A model generated the notes under the pieces. The model was not told the DNA's origin. It did not search any database and worked only from the letters and a program-made list of their open reading frames with translations. This document shows positions 1 to 6,388 of a DNA stretch of 11,354 bases, piece by piece (position 1 is the stretch's first letter; each line of letters begins with the position of its first letter). The position numbers were made by a program, and so were the translations under genes. The stretch comes from Cyclobacteriaceae bacterium (GTDB lineage Bacteria; Bacteroidota; Bacteroidia; Cytophagales; Cyclobacteriaceae): the NCBI GenBank assembly GCA_025363495.1, contig JANYDR010000009.1, positions 1 to 11,354 on the forward strand, read 5' to 3'.

Positions 1-633
1 CTGAACATGAATCAGTCTATCGCCTACGGTAACAACTGCTTGTTCAATATCAGGTTCCTCTATATTCATATGAAATCCATCCAGCATTACTTTGGCAGCA
101 GGGTGATCGATATCTTTTATAAGCTTCATTACATCCAATGCGGTGTTGATCAGATCAGACTCAAAACGATTGAGTGGCTCAATGGCGATTTCCAGCCCGC
201 GTTTTTCTGCCATGACACAAACCCTTTGAAGGTTAATCACGGCCCTGTCCCACTCGATCTTTCGTCGTGCCGGAGAGATGAGACGTGCTTTTCCAACAGC
301 TGAATACATTGGACCTGCGAGAAACTTTGCCCCTATTGATTCGCATATCTCAAAGCATGAATTGATGTAGTAAAAACAAGTTTCATGAAATGATGGATCA
401 TCGTTTGTCAGATCACGGCTAGGTCCAAATGCCCCGCAGACCACCGGTTGAAGTCCATTTGCCACCAAAGCTTCTTTAACTTTTTTGCAATCAATGAGCG
501 CTGGATCCTCCACAGGAATTTCAACAACATCATAACCCATCGCCTTTATTTTTGGGAATAGTGATATCGTTTCCGTTGTAAAAGGCGATGTCCATAACCA
601 GGTACTTACTCCAAATTTTACAGGCAGACCCAT
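1..633 (-). CDS. Sugar epimerase/isomerase, D-tagatose 3-epimerase-like TIM barrel (partial, 3' end outside window)
   Basis: The first 211 residues are present of a protein that is usually about 280-300 long; the C-terminus lies beyond the left edge. It begins MGLPVKFGVSTWLWTSPF, the usual first strand of AP-endonuclease-2-like sugar isomerases. It carries IEPLNRFES with Glu152 and LDGFHMNIEE with Asp185 and His188, the metal and substrate residues of D-tagatose/D-psicose 3-epimerases; the numbering matches the Pseudomonas cichorii enzyme without gaps. Residues 209-211 read HVQ where that enzyme has H-x-H, so the third metal ligand would be Gln211. The expected role is cytoplasmic, metal-dependent epimerisation or isomerisation of a keto-sugar; the substrate cannot be told. 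The ATG at 633 is chosen because the family motif starts there; the frame stays open upstream to a stop at 733-735 without another ATG. It lies 120 bases after the VCBS gene and is probably in the same operon. Confidence 0.88.
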   Translation of the reverse strand, partial: MGLPVKFGVSTWLWTSPFTTETISLFPKIKAMGYDVVEIPVEDPALIDCKKVKEALVANGLQPVVCGAFGPSRDLTNDDPSFHETCFYYINSCFEICESIGAKFLAGPMYSAVGKARLISPARRKIEWDRAVINLQRVCVMAEKRGLEIAIEPLNRFESDLINTALDVMKLIKDIDHPAAKVMLDGFHMNIEEPDIEQAVVTVGDRLIHVQ

Positions 634-753
634 CCTAAGGTGATTTCTATAATCTGAATGCGTTTCCAACAGATTCCATAGATCGAATACTCGCAGCTCG
701 GAACTCTTAGAATTCTGCGAAAAATCTGGGAGTTAAATCTGTGGGAAATGTAT

Positions 754-1938
754 TTACTGTTGTTCAAAATAATACACTCCATTCTTATTCGCTATCACAA
801 TATCCAGCTTGCCATCCTTGTTCATATCCTCAGTAACGAATTGTATCCCAACTCCGGAAGTGTCATCAATCAAGTGACGAACCCATACCGGCTTTTGCTT
901 TCCATCTTTCAATAGCTCATACCAGTAAAGAACCGCTGGCTCCATGCCGCCCGGACCTCTTCCCTGATGTGAGAAGAATCGCTTGCCAGTAATAAAATCA
1001 GGCAAGCCATCGCGATTGACATCTTCCAATACTATACTGTGTGTTTCTGAATAAGAGCTATCTATTGTATGAGTTATGAATGAACTCACTTTATCCTTAT
1101 CGAATACCTGCTCGTACCACCATATCCCATAAGCATGAGCGGAAGAGGCCAGCACATCGGCATCGCCATCTTTATCAAAGTCATAGACCAACATTTGGGC
1201 ACACGCCTCTCCTAAATCTGCTTCATGAAATTTCCAGGGAGAAGACTTGATATCTTTTGGAGCTTCCCACCACCCACCGCGAATCATTACATCTTTTATT
1301 CCATCACCATTAATATCACCCCATCCCATGCCATGGGAGAATAATCCAACACCTTTTGAATTCTGTTCACTGATGGCGGTACGCTTCCATGTAACTTTTT
1401 TGGCTTTTACGGAGTGACTAAACCACGCCATTTGTCCAAGCTTCTCATTACCAAAAACAAGGTCACTCTTTCCATCACTATCAACATCCACCATCATCGG
1501 AGATTCATTTGAAGCGATGGAGTCAATGAGATTCCTTGTCCACATCATTTCTTTGCCCGCTGGATTTTCAAACCAGTATACTTCCTTGCCTGGAAAATCA
1601 AAACAAATCAGATCTACCCAGCCATCTTCATTTACATCCGATGCAAAATTGAGGAAGGAATCACTGTAACCTTTGGTGTAATCGAACTTCTTATGCTTCC
1701 AGATATCATGAGCTTTCCATTCCGGCGCCTCAAACCATCTTGCACCGGCAATGATATCCATTTTCCCATCTTTGTTGACATCACCAACCGTGGCACCTTC
1801 AGTATAAAACTCATCCCATAGATGGAATTTTTTAAATTTAATGTCTTTGCCTGCTGTTTGAGCAATCGTGTTGTGAGTCAATGATATCCCGAAAAGGAAT
1901 GTCAGTATCACGAGGGAATGTTTTTTTATATTATTCAT
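754..1938 (-). CDS. Secreted FG-GAP/VCBS-repeat beta-propeller protein
   Basis: A 394-residue exported protein. Residues 1-27 form a signal peptide (Lys-Lys, a hydrophobic core, then ...NTIAQ). The mature part has seven calcium-loop repeats of the form D-x-(N/D)-x-D-G-x-x-D at about residues 53, 101, 151, 208, 253, 306 and 371, for example DVNKDGKMD, DINGDGIKD and DMNKDGKLD. The spacing of about 45-65 residues is that expected for blades of an integrin-alpha-like FG-GAP propeller with bound calcium. No catalytic motif or C-terminal sorting domain is visible; it ends ...VYYFEQQ inside the last repeat. It starts 25 bases after the stop of the cytochrome lipoprotein gene, so the two are almost certainly cotranscribed and may act together in the envelope. 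A role in binding carbohydrate or a partner protein is inference. No clear Shine-Dalgarno sequence precedes the ATG, as is normal for Bacteroidota. Confidence 0.88.
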   Translation of the reverse strand: MNNIKKHSLVILTFLFGISLTHNTIAQTAGKDIKFKKFHLWDEFYTEGATVGDVNKDGKMDIIAGARWFEAPEWKAHDIWKHKKFDYTKGYSDSFLNFASDVNEDGWVDLICFDFPGKEVYWFENPAGKEMMWTRNLIDSIASNESPMMVDVDSDGKSDLVFGNEKLGQMAWFSHSVKAKKVTWKRTAISEQNSKGVGLFSHGMGWGDINGDGIKDVMIRGGWWEAPKDIKSSPWKFHEADLGEACAQMLVYDFDKDGDADVLASSAHAYGIWWYEQVFDKDKVSSFITHTIDSSYSETHSIVLEDVNRDGLPDFITGKRFFSHQGRGPGGMEPAVLYWYELLKDGKQKPVWVRHLIDDTSGVGIQFVTEDMNKDGKLDIVIANKNGVYYFEQQ

Positions 1939-1947
1939 CTCATTGCG

Positions 1948-1975
1948 AATTATAAATTATGAATTATGAGTTAAG
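1948..1975. repeat. Degenerate 7-bp tandem repeat across a gene junction
   Basis: Four consecutive heptamers read AATTATA, AATTATG, AATTATG and AGTTAAG on the plus strand. They span the intergenic gap between the VCBS gene and the cytochrome lipoprotein gene and include the stop codon (1964-1966) and last three codons of the latter. This looks like slippage-prone low-complexity DNA; no function is evident. Confidence 0.6.
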
Positions 1976-4900
1976 TAAATAAGCCAACAATGCGTTGAAT
2001 TCATCTTGCGAAAGAGATGTTCCAAAATTGTCGGGCATAACCGAAAATCTTGAAGCTTTTTGTTCGGTAATATCTTTTTTAGGAACCGAAAATTCCTTTC
2101 CCGCAAAATCAGCAAAGACGATTACCGCTCCTTCTTCACGACGGAAGAGTCCAGTTAATACCTTTCCATCTTTTAGTTTAATAGTATAACTTCTAAACGC
2201 TTCAGAGATATTTCGATTTGGATCAAGTATTTTTTCAGCAAGCGCTTCAGCACCACGCTTACCTATTCCATGGAGCTGTGGTCCTATACCAGTTCCTGAA
2301 GAGCTTACACGGCGATGACATATAGCGCAATTCCTGCCAAAGACGTTTTGTCCTGAATCTATTGGAATAGCAGCCACATTGGTCGCCTTAAACGCTTTCA
2401 GGCGGACCTCAATTAATGCCTGTCGCTCACCGTCAATCGGATCGAGGCTGGCCGTCAGGGCCTCATATTCTTTCTTCTGTTTAGGAGAAATATTCAATAG
2501 TATCCTTTCTTCAACTTTTGGATCAAGAAGTGTGCGCGAAGCAAGTTCCCCTTTTCTTACCTGTTGGAATATTATATCCCGTCCTTCGGATGAACTTGAT
2601 AATGCAGTTACGATAGCGATTTGCAAATCAGAAGGAGCATGTTTTACCTGTGCTAATACTTTGTTTAAGGCAGGTCCCTGAAACTCACCTGCTACTGCTA
2701 CAATTCTTTTCCGAAGGTCAAGTGTAACGGAGTCATTTTGCAAAATGCTTTCCGCCAGGCTCATGTTTCCGGTTGCATTGATTTTCAATAATGATCGCAG
2801 CGCAGCGGTCTTAACCTCAATGGCTGAAGTAGGTGCTTCAAGATAATTCCTCAGGGATGGCTGAAGGGAATTTATTTTGTAATCACCAGCAAGTTGTATG
2901 GCAAACTTTTGCTGCGCTGTTTTTTGTGCAATCTCTTCTCTCCTCCAGTCTTCGGCGTTCTCCTTATTTTTTTCTTCAGTCTTTTCGTCTGCGGTTATTA
3001 AGACTCCCGGAGGATATTTTTTAATCAGGCCTCCTGATATTTCTGCTCCCCATTTCTCAAAAAGAGTTGGGTTTCCTTTCCCACCGCGCTCTGCAATTCC
3101 CTCCTGAATTCCTTTAAAGATTAATGCCTTTAGATCAACATCATTTTCACTTTTCTTCATAGCATTTGCCATGACTTCATTCAACTGAGTTTCTGGAATA
3201 AATCTTGTTATGTGCTTATAAGCCAATGGGATTTTAGCATTAGCAAGCTGATTGTTTGTCAGGTATTTTGCCATGAACTGAGCGGCGGGTGCAGAAGGAA
3301 CGTCAATCATCACGAAGGCCATCGAACCGGCATCTTCCGGCTTCCATTCCTTAGCAACTACTTCTTTCAAAAGAGCGTCATTCCGCAAAAGGTTTCTTAA
3401 CACCAGACGAGTTGTATAAATAAGATGACTGTCAGATTCAGGCAAACCATGTTGCAGTGCAAGCACAGACTCTACTGAAGCAAGACTCGGATATTTCATC
3501 ATTAATTCAGTCGCCGCCCGCTGTACATGGGGATCATTATCTTTCAACGCGCTTACTATCAGCGGATAGAACGTGCCAACATCTGGTTTCATTTCTGCCA
3601 GGACCCTAAGCGTATGCAGGCGGATCATTGGGTTTGAACTGGCCAGCGATTTTTTAAGAATATCGTCTGTTATTGCGTTAAGACGATACAATACCCACTG
3701 CGCATGAATATATTTTCTGGGACTCGTTGTTTTATCTTCCAATAACGCCTTAAGAGAAGGAATTGCATCAGCACCAATCCTGTCGGCAAGCTGGTCAGAA
3801 GCGGTCATTCTGGTTGGTAAATTATTAACATCAATTGCGGCCAGCAATTCATTTAATGTCGCCACGCTTAAATCTTTCACCTGGTTCTGCCCACCTTTAT
3901 AAGTAATTCGCCAGATTCGTCCCCTTTGTTTATCTCTCTTCGGATGCCCAAGTGGTACTTCATAATGACCAATGATGGCATTATAAAAATCAGCGACATA
4001 CATGGCACCATCCGGTCCTATTTTTATATTCACCGGACGGAACCACGGATCCTCACTTTTTATAAAATCAATTTCAGATTTACCAACAGGAGAAGAGCCA
4101 TTCCACACCGATGAATAGCGATGCACTCTGCAATTGACAACATCACCAATAAAAAAATTTCCCTGAAATTCCTTTGGCCATTTAACATCTGCGTATTGTG
4201 TTATACCACAAAGGGCCGTCGCTTCATTTTCGAGTGACTTCATATCTGGTGCAAATGCCATGATTTCTGCTTTTCCAAAATGAGGATAATCCGCACCTGT
4301 GATCAATTGGTAAAGCGGCGAGCTATGGCTGTCGGTTGAATACACATAACCGAGAGAATCAAATACCAGCCCGAAGGGATTCACCTGTCCGTAAGTCAAC
4401 TGCTCTACCCTGCTGCCATCAAGTTTAAACCTGAATGTGTTTCCCGATACCATTCGAATAGAATCCCCATCAGTACCTGCTACTGTTGAACGGTTTGTGA
4501 AACCATGGCAAACATGAACCCACCCATCATATCCCCTCATAAAATTACTTACCATTCCATGAGTATCCTGATAGCCAAACGGACCATAGAGAACTTTCTC
4601 CTTATCAAGTTTACCGTCATTGTTCGAATCGGTGTATTTATAAATACTTGGTATGCTGAATGTAACCGCTTCATCATTCAGTGGAAGAATTCCAATTGGA
4701 ATGTTTACTGTATCAACAACATCAGTGAATTTATCCGCTTTGCCATCGTGATCTGTGTCTTCCAGTATTGTAATACGGTCTGTTCCTTTAGGTGTATGCG
4801 AAGATGGAAAAGGATACTCAAAGGATGAAGTTACCCACAAGCGTCCCTTTGCATCAAACGCGAGGTTAATAGGCTTATCAATATTTGGTTCGGAAGCGAA

Positions 4901-5110
4901 TAAAGTAATTTCAAATCCGGCAGGAACCTTCATTCCAGCCAACTCTTCCTCTGGCGTGCGAGCGTCTGTAGAACGAATATTTTCAGTGAACTTATCACCG
5001 CTGTACTTGCTGTCATCATCCTTTACTTCCGTCGATTTTCCACAACTGATAAGTAGAAAGGAACAAATGACTAGAAACAGAGTTAGTAACCAGTTACATT
5101 TCTTATACAT
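1964..5110 (-). CDS. PVC-type heme-binding lipoprotein: sugar-dehydrogenase-like propeller, HEAT region, C-terminal cytochrome c
   Basis: A 1048-residue lipoprotein with a type II signal peptide: MYKKCNWLL, a hydrophobic core, then LLISC with Cys23 as the lipidated residue. Residues about 60-405 form a propeller like soluble glucose/sorbosone dehydrogenases and the 'membrane-bound dehydrogenase' domain of planctomycetes (VPAGFEI, LAFDAKGRLWV, QDTHGMVSNF, VNPFGLVFDS, IGPDGAMYVADF). It includes two acidic loops, DTDHDGKAD at 118 and DSNNDGKLD at 161. Residues about 415-900 are helical HEAT-type repeats with a charged linker near 707-725. The C-terminus is cytochrome c with CAICH at 928-932 and a probable axial Met1025 in RFSVMPDN. 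The likely role is oxidation of a sugar or similar substrate at the cell envelope with electron transfer to heme; the substrate is unknown. An in-frame ATG at 5170 would add 20 residues, but ATG 5110 gives a proper lipoprotein signal and leaves the operator-like repeats untranslated. It is the first gene of the operon. Confidence 0.88.
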   Translation of the reverse strand: MYKKCNWLLTLFLVICSFLLISCGKSTEVKDDDSKYSGDKFTENIRSTDARTPEEELAGMKVPAGFEITLFASEPNIDKPINLAFDAKGRLWVTSSFEYPFPSSHTPKGTDRITILEDTDHDGKADKFTDVVDTVNIPIGILPLNDEAVTFSIPSIYKYTDSNNDGKLDKEKVLYGPFGYQDTHGMVSNFMRGYDGWVHVCHGFTNRSTVAGTDGDSIRMVSGNTFRFKLDGSRVEQLTYGQVNPFGLVFDSLGYVYSTDSHSSPLYQLITGADYPHFGKAEIMAFAPDMKSLENEATALCGITQYADVKWPKEFQGNFFIGDVVNCRVHRYSSVWNGSSPVGKSEIDFIKSEDPWFRPVNIKIGPDGAMYVADFYNAIIGHYEVPLGHPKRDKQRGRIWRITYKGGQNQVKDLSVATLNELLAAIDVNNLPTRMTASDQLADRIGADAIPSLKALLEDKTTSPRKYIHAQWVLYRLNAITDDILKKSLASSNPMIRLHTLRVLAEMKPDVGTFYPLIVSALKDNDPHVQRAATELMMKYPSLASVESVLALQHGLPESDSHLIYTTRLVLRNLLRNDALLKEVVAKEWKPEDAGSMAFVMIDVPSAPAAQFMAKYLTNNQLANAKIPLAYKHITRFIPETQLNEVMANAMKKSENDVDLKALIFKGIQEGIAERGGKGNPTLFEKWGAEISGGLIKKYPPGVLITADEKTEEKNKENAEDWRREEIAQKTAQQKFAIQLAGDYKINSLQPSLRNYLEAPTSAIEVKTAALRSLLKINATGNMSLAESILQNDSVTLDLRKRIVAVAGEFQGPALNKVLAQVKHAPSDLQIAIVTALSSSSEGRDIIFQQVRKGELASRTLLDPKVEERILLNISPKQKKEYEALTASLDPIDGERQALIEVRLKAFKATNVAAIPIDSGQNVFGRNCAICHRRVSSSGTGIGPQLHGIGKRGAEALAEKILDPNRNISEAFRSYTIKLKDGKVLTGLFRREEGAVIVFADFAGKEFSVPKKDITEQKASRFSVMPDNFGTSLSQDEFNALLAYLLNS

Positions 5111-5129
5111 TGTAAAGTCTTTTTTATAA

Positions 5130-5174
5130 TCGTCGATAGTTGTTTGTTGATCGTCGTCGATAACCATCAACTAT
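5130..5174. promoter_or_regulatory. Putative operator: imperfect dyad overlapping a 9-bp direct repeat
   Basis: TCGTCGATA occurs at 5130-5138 and again at 5154-5162, a 24-base period. The same DNA forms an imperfect dyad: ATAGTTGTTTGTTGATCG at 5136-5153 faces CGATAACCATCAACTAT at 5158-5174. It lies 20-64 bases upstream of the lipoprotein start and about 120 bases upstream of the divergent AraC gene. Direct repeats are the usual binding architecture of AraC-family proteins, so this is the best candidate site for the neighbouring regulator. That assignment is inference. Confidence 0.45.
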
Positions 5175-5182
5175 TCCAACAA

Positions 5183-5198
5183 CCAATATCCCAATATC
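5183..5198. repeat. Perfect 8-bp tandem duplication
   Basis: CCAATATC is present twice, back to back, at 5183-5190 and 5191-5198, followed by TTCAATTCAA, itself a duplicated pentamer. It sits in the divergent intergenic region between the AraC gene and the lipoprotein gene, next to the putative operator. It may be a simple slippage product, or it may set spacing between regulatory sites. Confidence 0.5.
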
Positions 5199-5294
5199 CT
5201 TCAATTCAATCCTATTGTTTCTTGCTTATTTCTGACTGTTTTTTAACATTTAATTGAAAATGGAATTAACTTAAAGGTAAAAATTGACACAATC

Positions 5295-6185
5295 GTGAGA
5301 AGTTTCGTTCGCAAATCAGCTATCCCTGATTCAAAGACATTTGTTATAAAAGATCTCATTGCTCCTTATTTTGATCCAAACTGGCATTTTCATCCGGAGT
5401 ATCAGCTGTTTTTAGTTATGAAAGGAAGAGGTACCCGGTTCGTCGGAGACAACATCAAACACTTCAAAGAAAATGACATGGTCTTTACCGGGCCCAATCT
5501 TCCCCATCTTTGGAGAAACGATAACGCTTACTTCAAGAAGAATGACGCCAAACAAACCAGGGGCATTGTAATCTATTTTCAACCTGATTTATTGGGTGCT
5601 TCCGTGCAACAAAAAGAAGAAATGGATATGATAAGGCTCTTGCTTAAAAAATCCGACAGAGGCCTTGAGATCAGGGGTGAAACAAATAAGCTGGTTGGTA
5701 AATGGATGCAGGAACTTGTTCATTTGAAAGGCATTGATAGTATTATCCAGCTTTTGAAAATATTACAAACCCTGGCAACGTCAACTGATTGTCATCCCAT
5801 TGCCCACGCTGGATATGTTAATCTCAACAAGGAATCAGAAACGGGAAGGATGACACAAGTTTATGAGCATGTTATGAAGAATTTTACGGGAAGCGTGAGG
5901 CTGGAAAAAGTAGCAGCCATTGCCAACATGTCCGTGAGCTCATTTAGTCGTTATTTTAAATCAAAGGCAAATAAATCATTTTCTGATTTTCTATGTGAAA
6001 TAAGAATTGGGCATGCATGCAAAATGCTTCATGAAGAAGAAATGAGTATAAGCCAGGTATGTTATGCAAGTGGATTCAATACTCTTTCAAATTTCAACAG
6101 GCAGTTCAAAGAAGTGACTGGTAAAACTCCGTTGCAATACAAGAAGGTATATCTTGATTCGTTGCCTGCGGGAAGGCGTGGATGA
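5295..6185 (+). CDS. AraC-family transcriptional regulator with N-terminal cupin
   Basis: A 296-residue regulator. Residues about 18-95 form the cupin-type ligand-binding domain (HFHPEYQLFLV with His31, His33 and Glu35; GDNIKHFKENDMVFTGPNLPHLWR). Residues about 185-288 form the two-helix-turn-helix DNA-binding domain: VRLEKVAAIANMSVSSFSRYF, then SISQVCYASGFNTLSNFNRQF and the FKEVTGKTPLQYKK signature. The ligand is probably a sugar or sugar-derived molecule, inferred from the divergent operon. GTG at 5295 is taken as the start because the alignable family N-terminus begins there; the in-frame stop at 5244-5246 bars a longer form, and no ATG lies between. An AAAGG is 16 bases upstream, too far for a normal ribosome site. 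The last residues, LPAGRRG, lie beyond the usual end of the family and come from a short GC-rich imperfect palindrome. It is convergent with the M28 peptidase gene. Confidence 0.9.
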   Translation: MRSFVRKSAIPDSKTFVIKDLIAPYFDPNWHFHPEYQLFLVMKGRGTRFVGDNIKHFKENDMVFTGPNLPHLWRNDNAYFKKNDAKQTRGIVIYFQPDLLGASVQQKEEMDMIRLLLKKSDRGLEIRGETNKLVGKWMQELVHLKGIDSIIQLLKILQTLATSTDCHPIAHAGYVNLNKESETGRMTQVYEHVMKNFTGSVRLEKVAAIANMSVSSFSRYFKSKANKSFSDFLCEIRIGHACKMLHEEEMSISQVCYASGFNTLSNFNRQFKEVTGKTPLQYKKVYLDSLPAGRRG

Positions 6186-6219
6186 ATAGATTATTTATAG
6201 TGTCCACTTCGTAGATGCT

Positions 6220-6319
6220 TTACCGCGAAGGCGCTAAGGCGCGGAGACGCAAAGTCGTGCGAAATCTAATTCTAGCTCTGTATCTCTGCGCCTTAGCACC
6301 TCCGCGTCTCCTGCGGTAA
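6220..6319. repeat. Palindromic repeat element with shuffled arms in a convergent intergenic region
   Basis: The left arm contains TACCGC (6221-6226), GCTAAGGCGC (6233-6242) and GGAGACGC (6243-6250). The right arm contains exact complements of all three: GCGCCTTAGC (6288-6297), GCGTCTCC (6304-6311) and GCGGTA (6313-6318). Two modules are therefore in a different nesting order in the two arms, so not all pairs can form in one hairpin. The flanks also partly match (CTTCG at 6208, CGAAG near 6331). It resembles the dispersed 'ACCGCAAAGGCGCTAAGGCGC' palindromes I recall from intergenic DNA of Bacteroidota and other phyla. Lying between two converging genes, its transcripts could fold and protect or end both messages. 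There is no T-run, so it is not a canonical terminator. Confidence 0.65.
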
Positions 6320-6388
6320 GAGACTGCAGCGAAGCTGAATTTACAACAAGATCAGAAACACGAAGTACCAAAGGCTCGGGAAGCAAGA

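Noticed and set aside
7..303. Plus-strand open frame of 98 codons at the left edge
   Set aside because: It lies antisense to the epimerase gene, which has clear family motifs in its own frame; the plus-strand product resembles nothing.
634..735. N-terminal extension of the epimerase through the open frame upstream of 633
   Set aside because: There is no ATG in the extension, and the family begins at the VKFGVSTWLW strand directly after ATG 633.
1995..5129. Many plus-strand open frames of 60-125 codons under the lipoprotein gene
   Set aside because: All are antisense shadows of the continuous 1048-codon frame and show no recognisable domains.
5247..5294. Longer AraC protein using a non-standard ATT start at 5283 with AAAGG upstream
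   Set aside because: ATT starts are very rare, and the recognisable N-terminus fits the GTG at 5295.
6163..6176. GCCTGCGGGAAGGC at the end of the AraC gene as a repetitive palindrome
   Set aside because: Only the outer 4 bp pair perfectly; too short to call a repeat element, although it accounts for the unusual LPAGRRG tail.
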